Of a stretch of 64,000 nucleotides of DNA, positions 23,201-34,054 are shown one piece after another; the first letter of the stretch is position 1, and each line of letters starts with the position of its first letter. Where the stretch lies: positions 31,839 to 95,838 of the forward strand of contig NZ_JAAEJV010000003.1 in assembly GCF_015356785.1 (NCBI RefSeq). The letters are read 5' to 3'. The DNA comes from Candidatus Neptunochlamydia vexilliferae (lineage in GTDB: Bacteria > Chlamydiota > Chlamydiia > Chlamydiales > Simkaniaceae). The notes under the pieces are model-generated. The model was not told the DNA's origin and did not search any database. It saw only the letters and a program-made list of their open reading frames with translations. Position numbers and translations under genes: made by a program.

Positions 23201-25837
23201 ATGAAAAATCTATATATTCTCGATGCGGTCTCCTTTCTTTTCCGCTCCTACTATGCCATCCGTGGAATGACCAACCAGGAGGGGCAATCGACAGGTGCCC
23301 TCTACGGTTTCATCCGCTCCGTTCAGAAAATCATTAAAGACTTTTCTCCCGAAAGTATCGTCGCTGTCTTCGATGGCCCCAATAATAAAGCCTCCCGCTT
23401 AGAAATTTACAAAGAGTATAAGAGTAATCGGGAAGGAATGCCCGAAGATCTCGTTTATCAGCTCGGTTGGGCCCATAAATTTTGTGAGATGGAAGGGATC
23501 CCCTACCTTTCTGAAGAAGGGGTCGAGGCAGATGATCTCATCGGCGCCATTGCAAAATGGGCCGAGAAAAAAGGGATCGAGGTCTTTATTTGCTCGAGCG
23601 ACAAAGACCTCTGTCAACTCGTTTCCGATCGGGTTTTTATGCTCAACACCCACAAGGACAACCTCCTTGTCGACCGGAAAAAAGTGGAAGAGCTCCACGG
23701 TGTAAAGCCAGAACAGATCGTCGATTATCTCGCCATTATGGGGGATAAGTCCGATAACATTCCGGGCATCCCAGGGTTTGGGCCCAAAACAGCTGCATCT
23801 TTACTGCAAGAGTACGGGACCCTAGAAAATATGCTCAGCAACCTCGATACGATGCAAAACCAAAAACGGGCAGAAAAGATCCGTGCCCACAAAGAGGATG
23901 CCCGCATGAGCCAAAAGCTCGCAGAGCTCATCGTCGATGTCCCTTATCCAATGGAGGAAAAATTTTACCATATCAAGAATCCCGATATTGATGACTTAAG
24001 AGCCTTCTACCAAGAGAAAAACTTCAATACCCTTTTAAAGGAACTCGGCGAAGTGCCTGTTAAAGAGACCGTTTCTTATACGATTGTTGATACCGAAGAG
24101 GCGTTAGATACCCTCATAGCGCAGCTTGAAAAAGAAACCGCCATCTGTGTCGATACCGAAACAAGTACCCTTGCTCCGATGGAAGCGGAGATGGTGGGAG
24201 TCGGCTTTGCCGTCCGACCACAGGAAGGATGGTATGTTCCCACCAATGGAAACTTAGGACTTCAAAAGGTAATCGAAAAAGTCAAACCCCTTTTGGAAAA
24301 TCCCGCTATTGGATTTTATGGTCATAATATCAAGTATGACATCCACATCTTTAAAAACCATGGAATCGAGCTTAAAAATATCGCCTTCGATACGATGATC
24401 GCCTCCTACTTGCTTGCTCCCCAAAATAACCGCCACAACCTAGATACCCTCGCCCTTGAAAAATTTGGAAAGGTCAAAACCCCCATCAAAGAGCTGATCG
24501 GCTCGGGAAAAAATGAAAAATCGATGCGGGAGGTTCCCATTGAAGAGGTGGGCCCTTACTGCTGCGAAGATGTCGATTACACCTGCCGCCTTAAAGAGCT
24601 TTTTGAAAAAGAGGTTGAACGGGAGGGATTATCAGACGTTCTCTATCAGATCGAGCTCCCCCTCATCCCCGTCCTTGTGAGGATGGAGCGGTATGGGATG
24701 TATCTCGATAAAGAGAAGCTCTATTCCATGTCCGACCTTCTCCGCGAAGAACTCTCCTTCCTCGAAGAGGAAATCCACCAACTTGCCGGAGAACCTTTTA
24801 ATATTAAGTCGCCCAAACAACTTGGTGAAATCCTCTTTGACAAACTGCAGATCCCGATGGGGGGAAAGAAAAAAAGTACCCGCGCCGATATTTTAGAAAG
24901 TTTGAAAAAAGACTACCCTATTGCGGGGAAAGTGTTAGAGTTCCGCGCCCTTGAAAAACTCCGTTCGACCTATACCGAAGCGCTCCCTCTTCAAGTCCAT
25001 GAAGATACGGGGCGGATTCATTGCACCTTTATGCAGACGGTGACCGCAACAGGACGTCTCTCCTGCCAAGATCCCAACCTCCAAAATATCCCGATCCGCT
25101 CCGAAGAGGGGCGGAAAATCCGAGAAGCTTTCCTCCCTGAAAGGGAAGGATGGAGTTACCTCTCTGCCGACTACTCTCAAATCGAGCTCCGCCTCCTCGC
25201 CCACCTCAGTCAAGACCCAAGGCTCGTTGCCGCTTTTAACAACCAAGAAGATATCCATGCCTCAACAGCAGCAGCCGTCTTTGATGTTCCCCTCGATGCC
25301 GTTACCAAAGAGATGCGCTCTGGCGCAAAAGCGGTCAACTTTGGGATCATCTATGGCCAGCAAGCCTACGGCCTTTCCCAAGAGCTCGGCATCGATGTCA
25401 AAGAGGCCGCTGAGTTTATTAAGAAATATTTTGAACAATACCCCGGCGTCTATGCCTTTATCGAAGGGTGTAAAGAAAAAGTTCGAGAAACGGGGGTCGC
25501 CACCACCATGTTTGGACGGAAACGGCCCATCCCAGAAATCGAAAGTAGCAATGGGATGATCCGAGCCGCTGCTGAGCGGCTAGCGGTCAATACTCCCCTT
25601 CAAGGAAGCCAGGCAGACATCATCAAAAAGGCGATGATCGAGGTCGATCAAACCCTTAAGGATGAGAAGCTTGCCCATATGTTCCTCCAGATTCATGATG
25701 AGCTTATTTTTGAGCTTCCCGACGAGAATATCCCCCTTGTCCGCGAGAAGGTCCAAACCATCATGGAAAAGATCACCACCCTCTCTATCCCCCTTACCGT
25801 GAACATTGATGTTGGAAAAAATTGGGGGGAGTGTTAA
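23201..25837 (+). CDS. polA: DNA polymerase I
   Basis: 878 residues with all three domains. 5'-3' exonuclease: YILDAVSFLFRSYYAIRGM, EADDLIGAIA and the helix-hairpin-helix GDKSDNIPGIPGFGPKTA. 3'-5' exonuclease (about 300-470): CVDTETSTLAP, HNIKYDIHIF and CCEDVDYTCRL, so the D-E-D-D residues appear intact, unlike some bacterial PolA. Polymerase: LSADYSQIELRLLAHLS, RSGAKAVNFGIIYG (O helix) and FLQIHDELIFELP. It fills gaps in repair and removes RNA primers. coaE follows at once. Confidence 0.96.
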   Translation: MKNLYILDAVSFLFRSYYAIRGMTNQEGQSTGALYGFIRSVQKIIKDFSPESIVAVFDGPNNKASRLEIYKEYKSNREGMPEDLVYQLGWAHKFCEMEGIPYLSEEGVEADDLIGAIAKWAEKKGIEVFICSSDKDLCQLVSDRVFMLNTHKDNLLVDRKKVEELHGVKPEQIVDYLAIMGDKSDNIPGIPGFGPKTAASLLQEYGTLENMLSNLDTMQNQKRAEKIRAHKEDARMSQKLAELIVDVPYPMEEKFYHIKNPDIDDLRAFYQEKNFNTLLKELGEVPVKETVSYTIVDTEEALDTLIAQLEKETAICVDTETSTLAPMEAEMVGVGFAVRPQEGWYVPTNGNLGLQKVIEKVKPLLENPAIGFYGHNIKYDIHIFKNHGIELKNIAFDTMIASYLLAPQNNRHNLDTLALEKFGKVKTPIKELIGSGKNEKSMREVPIEEVGPYCCEDVDYTCRLKELFEKEVEREGLSDVLYQIELPLIPVLVRMERYGMYLDKEKLYSMSDLLREELSFLEEEIHQLAGEPFNIKSPKQLGEILFDKLQIPMGGKKKSTRADILESLKKDYPIAGKVLEFRALEKLRSTYTEALPLQVHEDTGRIHCTFMQTVTATGRLSCQDPNLQNIPIRSEEGRKIREAFLPEREGWSYLSADYSQIELRLLAHLSQDPRLVAAFNNQEDIHASTAAAVFDVPLDAVTKEMRSGAKAVNFGIIYGQQAYGLSQELGIDVKEAAEFIKKYFEQYPGVYAFIEGCKEKVRETGVATTMFGRKRPIPEIESSNGMIRAAAERLAVNTPLQGSQADIIKKAMIEVDQTLKDEKLAHMFLQIHDELIFELPDENIPLVREKVQTIMEKITTLSIPLTVNIDVGKNWGEC

Positions 25838-25839
25838 AA

Positions 25840-26420
25840 TTGAAGAAAATCGTAATAACGGGTGGCATTGCCTCGGGAAAAACCACCGTTTGCCACATTC
25901 TTAAAAAGCATGGAGCTTACTACCTCAGTTCCGATGAAATTATCCATCGCCTCCTAAGAGAGGATCCCCCAACCATTCAAGCAGTCACCACCCTCTTAGG
26001 CCCCGACGCTCTGAAAGATGGAAAAATCGATCGCAAAGAGGTTGCAGAGATCGTCTTTAACGATCCAAAAAAGTTAGAAGCCTTAGAAAAAATCTTGCAT
26101 CCCAAACTGCTTGCAAAGATCAAAGAAGCTTATCAGCAAGCAGGGGAATGTGAGCTCTTTATTGTCGAGCTCCCCTTAGTGCAAGAGATTGGCAAGGAAA
26201 AAGATTTTGATCTCACCATTGCAGTGGTTTTCGATGAAGCAGAAGCGATGAAGCGCTTTGTCAAGGAAGGATTCACCGAAGAGTCCTACAAAAAGCGGAT
26301 GGCACGGCAATGGAAGATTTCAGAAAAAGCAAACAAGGCTGATTATGTCATTCATAACGATGGCACAATCGAAGAATTAGGAATAAAAGTCCTCGAACTC
26401 ATAAAGGAGATAAGTTCTCG

Positions 26421-26424
<4 letters not shown>
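25840..26424 (+). CDS. coaE: Dephospho-CoA kinase
   Basis: Last step of coenzyme A synthesis, phosphorylating dephospho-CoA. 194 residues. Walker A is GGIASGKTT near the N-terminus; [20 protein letters not shown] and [12 protein letters not shown] follow in the usual order. The start is taken as TTG 25840 (MKKIVITGG) because a GGGGGGAG run ends 9 bases before it. GTG 25831 is possible and would add three residues. It follows the polA stop within 3 bases and overlaps rho by ATGA, so the three are one operon, as in Chlamydia. Confidence 0.88.
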
Positions 26425-27764
<1,340 letters not shown>

Positions 27765-27769
27765 CTACT

Positions 27770-27789
27770 CCCTCGCCTAAAGGCGAGGG
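27770..27789 (-). repeat. Hairpin at the 3' (right) end of the TnpB element
   Basis: A perfect 8-base stem CCCTCGCC/GGCGAGGG with a four-base loop that contains the tnpB stop codon. Such hairpins mark IS200/IS605 ends, and the 3' end of tnpB also encodes the guide RNA scaffold in this family. It starts 6 bases beyond the rho stop. Confidence 0.75.
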
Positions 27790-28898
27790 CTTCTAGGGAT
27801 TGTTCCCAGGCCATCTAGTCCGAGGGCCAAAATATTTTGTGCTGCGTTGAGGTCCCGCGAGGCTTTGTATCCACATTTTCGGCAGTTGTGTTTTCTTTCT
27901 TTGAGCTCTTTGGCTTCTATGTGTCCACACTGGCTGCACATCTGGGTTGTATAGGCGGGGTTTACCAATTTTAACTGTCTACCAGCCTCTTCCGCTTTGT
28001 AGGTTAAAATTTGGCAAAACTGACTCCAACTTGCATCTGCAATATTTTTTGCAAAGTAGGACCCTTCCATCATTTTCTTGACTTCTAGGTCTTCTAGGTA
28101 AATATATTGATAGTTTTCTACGATCTTTTTTGCTTCTTTGTGGCAAAAGTTTTTTCTCTGGTTGCGGATCTTATCGTGGATCTTTGCAACTGCTTTCCCT
28201 GTTTTTCTTCTTTGTTTTGTCCCTTTTTCTAGCTTGGAAAGTTTTTTTTGGGCTTTTGCTAGCTGTTTTTCTCCCTTCTTGAAAAATCTTGGGTTGGCAA
28301 CTGTATCTCCATCGGATAGGACTGCAAACTGCTCTAGCCCCACATCGATTCCTACTTTGCTCTCTTTTTGGGGAAGGGGCTTTGCGGGGACTTCGCAGGA
28401 AAATGAGACTTCCCATTCTCCTGAGGCATTTTTGCGAAGGGTACATGTTTTAATAGTCCCTTGGATGGGGCGGTGGAGCTTGATACGGATTTTTCCGATC
28501 TTGGAGAGCTTTAGCTCATTTTCTACAACGGAAAAGCCACTTTGGGGGTAGCAAAAGCTACTATAACGGTGCATGCCTCGAAAACGGGGAAAGCCGGGCT
28601 TTTCCCCCTTTTTGCATCTTCGAAAAAAGGCTTTAAAGGCTTTGTCTAGTCGATCGACAACGTTTTGCAATACCTGTGAGTGAACTCCTTCAAGAGAGGG
28701 TTTTTCCCCTTTTAGCAAAGGCAAAAACATCATCTGGTCATATTTTGAGAGGTGCATTTCCAGCTCGTCATAGGCAACGATTCTCTCACTAAGAAGTTCA
28801 TTATAGAGCCATCTGCACTCGTTTAGACACTCCTGCAGCAACCTCTTTTGTTTCTTAGTCGGATACAGTCTGAATTGAAAGGACTTGCGGATTAACAT
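27777..28898 (-). CDS. tnpB: TnpB RNA-guided nuclease of a stand-alone IS1341-type element
   Basis: 373 residues, full length. The N-terminal helix-turn-helix region is MLIRKSFQFRLYPTKKQK, typical of OrfB/TnpB. RuvC catalytic residues are D185 (GIDVGLEQFA), E269 (YLEDLEV) and D349 (SRDLNAAQN), with a zinc finger at C321, C324, C339 and C342. All catalytic residues are present, so the protein could be active. TnpB cuts DNA matching an RNA guide transcribed from the element's right end and keeps elements at their sites. No tnpA accompanies it. The element is inserted directly after rho and breaks the following chlamydial gene order. Confidence 0.93.
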   Translation of the reverse strand: MLIRKSFQFRLYPTKKQKRLLQECLNECRWLYNELLSERIVAYDELEMHLSKYDQMMFLPLLKGEKPSLEGVHSQVLQNVVDRLDKAFKAFFRRCKKGEKPGFPRFRGMHRYSSFCYPQSGFSVVENELKLSKIGKIRIKLHRPIQGTIKTCTLRKNASGEWEVSFSCEVPAKPLPQKESKVGIDVGLEQFAVLSDGDTVANPRFFKKGEKQLAKAQKKLSKLEKGTKQRRKTGKAVAKIHDKIRNQRKNFCHKEAKKIVENYQYIYLEDLEVKKMMEGSYFAKNIADASWSQFCQILTYKAEEAGRQLKLVNPAYTTQMCSQCGHIEAKELKERKHNCRKCGYKASRDLNAAQNILALGLDGLGTIPRSPRL

Positions 28899-29155
28899 AC
28901 GAGCATTCTACCATTCGTCTTAAGAGGGTGTCAAATGTTAATTTCTAAAAGGGTTATTTTTACTGGCACAGTTCACCTCGGCCCTAAAAGACCGAGTATT
29001 CTTGTGTCCTGGTGATAAACTGTCCCAATATGTTGTCGAGCAAGCATATAATACCTAGTAGTTTCTCCATAGACTACTCTCTTTGAGTGAAATACTCAAG
29101 AAAACCCAAGAAAGAAGTAGAGAGAAATCACCGTGAAGCATCATAATTAAAAGAA
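28899..29155. other. Intergenic region, probable left end of the TnpB element
   Basis: No gene is visible in these 257 bases. It contains two short dyads, CTCGG...CCGAG around 28978-28997 and AGTAGT...ACTACT around 29058-29080, of the size expected for IS200/IS605 end hairpins. The border of the element cannot be fixed by eye. Confidence 0.35.
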
Positions 29156-30586
29156 ATGAAACGAAAAATTCTCTACCTTTTTACCCTCCTTCTTGTCGCT
29201 GCCTTCCCCTTGATGAACACCTTTTACCAAGTGTTCCGGGGGATTTCGGTCTCCTTTATCCACTCCTTTGAACGGGTTGCCCCCTTCTCCTTTCAGATCC
29301 CTCCCCTCTTCCACAAATATATCCACTTTTACCTCACCGACTTTTGGGCGTTGGGGCTCATGGTCGGCGCCCTCTCTTTTAAAGAGGTCCGCCTCAAAGA
29401 GCTCTTTTTAAACCGCCACTCCCGCTACCTCACCCTCTATACCGGAGTTGCCCTTCTTTCCATTATTTTTTCCCTTTTTTCGAGCTACTTCTTTCAATAC
29501 ACGACCTTGATCAACCTTACCCTGGGGTTCCTTGTTTTCCATCTTGTTTATACCCTGGTCCAAAAAGAGTGGCTCCCCTCTCTTTTATGGGCCTTTCTTG
29601 CCGTTGCCACGCTTGAGTGTCTCATTGGGACGGGACAGTTTGTGATGCAGCACAGCCTTGGACTTTCCTTCCTTTCCGAACCGCAAATTACCCCTTATAT
29701 GGAAAACATCGCCGTCTATCCCGTAAGTCCCGGAAGCTTTTTTGCCAAGCTTCCCTGGATCCCAGAAGGGCATACCGCGATGCTCCGTGCCTACGGCACC
29801 TTTGACCACCCCAATATGCTTGGGGCCTATCTTGCCGTGTCTCTCTTCATCACCTACTTACTTTTTATCACGAGCAAGAAACGGAAACTCCTCCTTGCCC
29901 TCCTCCCCTTGCAAATCCTCACCCTTGCCCTCACCTTTTCACGGGGACCCATCTTTGCGTGGGGGCTCGGCACGTGCCTTTTCTTTGGAATCGGCTTTTT
30001 TAAGAAAAGCCTCTTTTCAGTCGAAGAGAGAAAATACTTCCTTCAGCTTGGAGGATGGATCGGAGTCATGTTTCTCGCCATACTCGCCATACTCTTCAAA
30101 GAACTTGCGACCCGCGGAGGTTTTGTCAATACGAACGCCCTTTCTGCCGCTTCGGACGGCGGTCGCCTCCTCTTCTACAAAATCGCCCTCACCCTTTTCC
30201 TTGCCTACCCCCTCCTCGGCATCGGGTATAATGGCTTCGCCATTTTTCCCTACGAAACGATCCAATCCGAGCTCCTTGGAGCGAATCCCACCGGCGCCCT
30301 TGCCCACAACTTCTTCCTCCAAATCGCCTCCGAAACCGGCCTTTTGGGACTCATAATGATCCTCCTTTTCATCGGCTCCCTCTATAAGCCTTTCTTAAAA
30401 GAAAGGCTGACCCCTTTAACGCTCCTCTTGGGTGTGACCCTCCTAGCCCTCCTCCTCACGGGCCTTGTCGACCACTTTCTCTGGACCTACCCCTCAGGAA
30501 GAACCCTCTTCTTTATTTTCTGTGGTTTTCTAGGAGTTACACAAAAAAAAGAATTATTTTGCTCTAAATCAGTTAATCCTCTATAA
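29156..30586 (+). CDS. O-antigen ligase / polymerase family (Wzy-C domain) membrane protein
   Basis: 476 residues with about 11-12 membrane segments. The Wzy_C/O-antigen ligase signature is visible as AYGTFDHPNMLGAYLAVSLF (outer loop before a helix), LTFSRGPIFAWG, LLGIGYNGFAIF and GALAHNFFLQIASETGLLG, with the conserved histidine in AHNFFL. It would join or polymerise sugar units on a lipid carrier on the outer face of the inner membrane. It lies beside Wzc-like, Wza-like and epimerase genes, which points to a capsule or polysaccharide pathway. Whether it is a polymerase or a ligase cannot be told. Confidence 0.83.
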   Translation: MKRKILYLFTLLLVAAFPLMNTFYQVFRGISVSFIHSFERVAPFSFQIPPLFHKYIHFYLTDFWALGLMVGALSFKEVRLKELFLNRHSRYLTLYTGVALLSIIFSLFSSYFFQYTTLINLTLGFLVFHLVYTLVQKEWLPSLLWAFLAVATLECLIGTGQFVMQHSLGLSFLSEPQITPYMENIAVYPVSPGSFFAKLPWIPEGHTAMLRAYGTFDHPNMLGAYLAVSLFITYLLFITSKKRKLLLALLPLQILTLALTFSRGPIFAWGLGTCLFFGIGFFKKSLFSVEERKYFLQLGGWIGVMFLAILAILFKELATRGGFVNTNALSAASDGGRLLFYKIALTLFLAYPLLGIGYNGFAIFPYETIQSELLGANPTGALAHNFFLQIASETGLLGLIMILLFIGSLYKPFLKERLTPLTLLLGVTLLALLLTGLVDHFLWTYPSGRTLFFIFCGFLGVTQKKELFCSKSVNPL

Positions 30587-30604
30587 TTTTTGTAAAAATT
30601 ATAG
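30581..30604 (+). repeat. AT-rich perfect palindrome at the wzy-like stop
   Basis: CTATAATTTTT, GT, AAAAATTATAG. It covers the stop codon of the preceding gene and ends just before the GGAG ribosome-binding site of the next (ATG 30615). It could limit read-through or control that start. Confidence 0.6.
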
Positions 30605-30614
30605 GAGTTTATTG

Positions 30615-31550
30615 ATGAACATTAAAGGCATTTTTTCTACACAAACATTTTTCAAAGCAAAAGATTTCGTAACCACAAAAACATTTGTAACCCATGCTGT
30701 AACAGCTGTAGCCAGCGCTTTTTTTACTGCTTTAGCGGTCTATTTTGCTTGCAGAAAACCCCAGGACCGAACGCGCCCTGAACTTGAGAACTCACCCAAA
30801 GAAGCATCGATTTCCCTTGAAGAGCTAAAAAGGCTTCTCCCAAACGAAAATATAACCACAACTGACGATGCAAAAAGCAAAATCAAGAGCTTGAGAGAAA
30901 AACAACTCAACAACCAGCAAACTCCTTCAAGTAGCTCTTCTAGCTCCTCAAGCAAACAAAGCATTGTCCTTGAAAAAAAGGACCTTGAAAACCTTATTCG
31001 TGGAGCTAAATTGGGCGCTAGGGTAACTAAAGCATCTCAACAGATAAAAACTTCAGTGCTAAGCCAACTCTTACAAAACTCTCGACAACTAAGATCTGTT
31101 AACAACTTTAAAAAAGATCTTGAAAAACTAATTAATGGTAAAGAGATTAAAAATGCTTCAATAGATGACCTAATTAAACTTAAAAACCAAATAAAATCTG
31201 GATTAAAAAGTTTAAACAGCGTTCTGGGGCTTGTTGAACAACAGCTTAAACAAAACACTCAAAATTGGCAACAAATCCAGTTTACTGTTAGTAATCTTGA
31301 TAACAGCCTTCTTCAGTCTACAGCTCAAAATGTTAGCTCTTCTAAAAATAGCGAGTGGCAAGCGATTCTAAAGGAAAAACACGACCGGCTAAAGCACCAT
31401 CTGGATGCCATAGGGACTGAGCTTCAAAGAAGGGGAAATGCCTTCCTTGTAGAAGCGCTCAAAAACATAAACCAGTCAGTTTCTCTAGATCAATCCAGTA
31501 GTGACGATGAAAATTCAGGGTGGTCAAGCTCAGACTCAGACAGCGATTAA
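30615..31550 (+). CDS. Membrane-anchored coiled-coil protein with serine tracts
   Basis: 311 residues, not recognised. One membrane segment at about 28-46 (VTAVASAFFTALAVYFACR) near the N-terminus is followed by a long helical region with coiled-coil character (about 65-290). A run of nine serines interrupts it (TPSSSSSSSSSKQ). The C-terminus is Ser/Asp-rich (SSSDDENSGWSSSDSDSD). The ATG at 30615 has GGAG nine bases upstream and is preferred to the TTG before it. The layout resembles chlamydial inclusion-membrane or secreted proteins, but without the paired hydrophobic hairpin of Inc proteins. The gene overlaps convergent wzc by four bases. Confidence 0.65.
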   Translation: MNIKGIFSTQTFFKAKDFVTTKTFVTHAVTAVASAFFTALAVYFACRKPQDRTRPELENSPKEASISLEELKRLLPNENITTTDDAKSKIKSLREKQLNNQQTPSSSSSSSSSKQSIVLEKKDLENLIRGAKLGARVTKASQQIKTSVLSQLLQNSRQLRSVNNFKKDLEKLINGKEIKNASIDDLIKLKNQIKSGLKSLNSVLGLVEQQLKQNTQNWQQIQFTVSNLDNSLLQSTAQNVSSSKNSEWQAILKEKHDRLKHHLDAIGTELQRRGNAFLVEALKNINQSVSLDQSSSDDENSGWSSSDSDSD

Positions 31551-34054
31551 CCCAAAAAGGCAAGGCTATGCCCCTCTTTTTCCCAGGTGAAGTAGGGGGC
31601 GAGCTCTCTCTCGGAGGCCCCTTCTAGGTTGAGGACCATCAGGTCAGCGTGGGCAAAGAAGGTCTGCGGTAGGGCACTTGTTAAGTCGGCTTGCAGAGGA
31701 AGAAGAATCACGTCGTAGGTTTCTTTAAGCTCTTTAAGGAATGTCGCAAACTTTTCTCCCTTTAGCGCCTCGTTAATATAGGACGTATTTCCCCCCAATA
31801 CTATCAGATCCCCAAACGGTTTTTTCTCAATCGTCGGAGCTTTTGCCTCCCCTTCCAAGAAGTGGATGAGGCCGGGAACATTTTTTTGGGAGGCATGGAG
31901 ACCGATCACAAGGACTTTTTTTCCCTCTTTGGTGAGGAGTTTGGCGAGGGAGGGGGCATAATCCTCCTCTTTGCCTAAGATGAGGGCGACAGCGGCGGGA
32001 AGTTTTTTTTCAATGAGAAGAGAGAGATGACGCAGGGTCTCGAGCTCTTGTTTATCGAGCGATCCAAGGACTTTTTTTCCTCTAAGGGCTAGGTTGTGGA
32101 GGGTCAGAGGAAAACCTTTATGGAAGTGGTAGAGCATGCAGAGGGCAAAGGTAATCAGTGCTCCAAGCAAAGCGCCCACCCCCCCAAAGAGTTTTAAAAG
32201 GGGGGCCTTGGGAAGGGGGGAGGCATAGGCGTAGTCAAGGGGCTTCGACTCGACCACTTTGAGGTTGTTTTCGATACTCTTCGAAAGGGCAAGTTGGACC
32301 AGGGCTTCGAGCATGCCCCGGTTCATCTCAGCGCTAAACTCGAGCTGCTGCTCTTTGACCCAGGTATCAGGAACTGTTTGGAGCTTTTTGTCTACTTGGG
32401 CAAGCTCTTTTTCGATCAGTTTTTTTTCTCCTTCGAGATGGGCGAGTTTTTCCTCGGTTTGATCTTCGACTTGCTGCTCGATAAGGGAGATCTCTTGCCC
32501 CAAAAGGTCGAGAAGGGCCCGTTGAACCGAGGTGATCCGCTCCTCGGCCCGCTCTTTTTCAAGGCGAGTAAGTGTCAGGGTTTGGTCGATATGTTTGAGG
32601 AAGTCTTCTTTTTTTAGGGCGAGCCTTTTTTCGATTCTTTTCCGCTCGTTTTCGGTAAGGCTCCTCTTTTTTCGGAGCTGCTGCGTGAGCGTTCCCATCT
32701 CTTTAACTAATGTCTGGCTGGTGGGATCGGGGAAGGCTGCGGCAAGGGAAATGTACTCAGCCTCCTCCCCTTCGAGCTCCTTTTTTGCAAATGTCAGCTG
32801 CTTGATCTTAGAGAGGTGGCTATCTCTTTCTTCCAAGTAGGTGAGGAGGAGTTTCCGCGCTCCTGGCAGATCGATCCCTCGGTACTCTTCTCCTCGTACC
32901 CCTCCATAGGTGAGCCGCTTTTTTTCTATCTCCTCTTGAAGAGAGGTCAGGCGGATGTTCCCCTCAAAGGGCTTCTTCTTTATGGGAAGGAGGGGGGCGG
33001 AAGACTCTACCTCAGCAAGGGAGAGGGTTAAGGCATCTCTTTCTTTGGTGAGGTGGTGGAGCTCCTTCCGGTTTTGAAATGCAGTACCGAGGCGCTCCAG
33101 CTCAAGGGCCCGCAGTTTTCCTAAGTAATCCTCTTTTTGCTTTTGAAGAAAAGGAAGCTCTGCTTTTAAAGCCAATCCCCCTTTTTCTTTGAGGTAAGTG
33201 GCATGCCTTTTAAGTTCTTCTTCCCGTTGCGCGCAAAAGCGGTCCCGTTTTTTCTCAAGATAGGCAACCTGCGCGTCACTGATCCGTTCATTTTCGGTGG
33301 CTAGATAAGCTTCATAGGTTGCCATCATCGTGTTAACGATCTTTTTCCCCATCTCATATTCGGGATAGATCAGCTCTAGCCCCAAGATCGCATCATCTTG
33401 CCCCACCGGCTCAACTTCTAGGTTAGAGCGGATGGTTTCGATGACTTGCAGCAGCGGAGAAAAAGTGAGGGGATAGGGGGTTCTCAGGGCAAGATCTCCT
33501 GGAACCCGCACTAAAGTCAAAGAGGTTCCTTCAAAAAAGATCTCTTCTCCCACACTTCCTGCGCAGATAAAATGATCCTTGGTGTCGCGGATCTCAAACG
33601 ACTCCCTAGAGGTAAAAAAAATCTCATACCGCTTTGTTTTATCGCGCGTGTAATGGACATTTTCAAACCGAAGGGGCTCCCTTTTTTTGACCCTTTTGCC
33701 AAGCTCCACCCTCCAAGCATCACAAAATTGATCCCAAACGCTCGTTTGAGAAACTTTAGCTTGTAAACCCAGCTTGACAACAGTCGGCTCCAAGATAAGG
33801 GACGATATAAAGAAGGCTTGCCCCCTACTTTTTTCTTGGTAAGCGCCTAGAGTTTTTAAAAAAGTATCAAATTTTGCCCCAGCCGCTTGATTTGATCTAG
33901 AATCTTTAAAGGTTGCGGCGATTTCATACTCGAGGGGGAGCTGTCCCCGTTTCCAAACGCCAATGGTGGTCAGGAGGAGTGCTCCTCCCAAGACAAGCCA
34001 TTTCTTCCGAAAGAAAAGGGCTTTTATATCGGTAAAGGTAATCAAACCGTTCAT
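31547..34054 (-). CDS. Wzc/GumC-like polysaccharide chain co-polymerase with degenerate kinase domain
   Basis: 835 residues. An N-terminal membrane segment (about 19-32, WLVLGGALLLTTIGVW) is followed by a Wzz-type domain (EYEIAATFKDSRSNQ) and a very long coiled coil (about 250-600). A second membrane segment (LFGGVGALLGALITFALCMLYHF) leads to a C-terminal cytoplasmic domain. That domain resembles a bacterial tyrosine kinase (VALILGKEEDYAPSLAKLLTKEGKKVLVIGL) but lacks the GxGKT/S Walker A lysine and the aspartates of Walker A', and there is no tyrosine cluster. It would set chain length for capsule export without kinase activity. The gene overlaps the wza-like gene by ATGA. Confidence 0.82.
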   Translation of the reverse strand: MNGLITFTDIKALFFRKKWLVLGGALLLTTIGVWKRGQLPLEYEIAATFKDSRSNQAAGAKFDTFLKTLGAYQEKSRGQAFFISSLILEPTVVKLGLQAKVSQTSVWDQFCDAWRVELGKRVKKREPLRFENVHYTRDKTKRYEIFFTSRESFEIRDTKDHFICAGSVGEEIFFEGTSLTLVRVPGDLALRTPYPLTFSPLLQVIETIRSNLEVEPVGQDDAILGLELIYPEYEMGKKIVNTMMATYEAYLATENERISDAQVAYLEKKRDRFCAQREEELKRHATYLKEKGGLALKAELPFLQKQKEDYLGKLRALELERLGTAFQNRKELHHLTKERDALTLSLAEVESSAPLLPIKKKPFEGNIRLTSLQEEIEKKRLTYGGVRGEEYRGIDLPGARKLLLTYLEERDSHLSKIKQLTFAKKELEGEEAEYISLAAAFPDPTSQTLVKEMGTLTQQLRKKRSLTENERKRIEKRLALKKEDFLKHIDQTLTLTRLEKERAEERITSVQRALLDLLGQEISLIEQQVEDQTEEKLAHLEGEKKLIEKELAQVDKKLQTVPDTWVKEQQLEFSAEMNRGMLEALVQLALSKSIENNLKVVESKPLDYAYASPLPKAPLLKLFGGVGALLGALITFALCMLYHFHKGFPLTLHNLALRGKKVLGSLDKQELETLRHLSLLIEKKLPAAVALILGKEEDYAPSLAKLLTKEGKKVLVIGLHASQKNVPGLIHFLEGEAKAPTIEKKPFGDLIVLGGNTSYINEALKGEKFATFLKELKETYDVILLPLQADLTSALPQTFFAHADLMVLNLEGASERELAPYFTWEKEGHSLAFLG

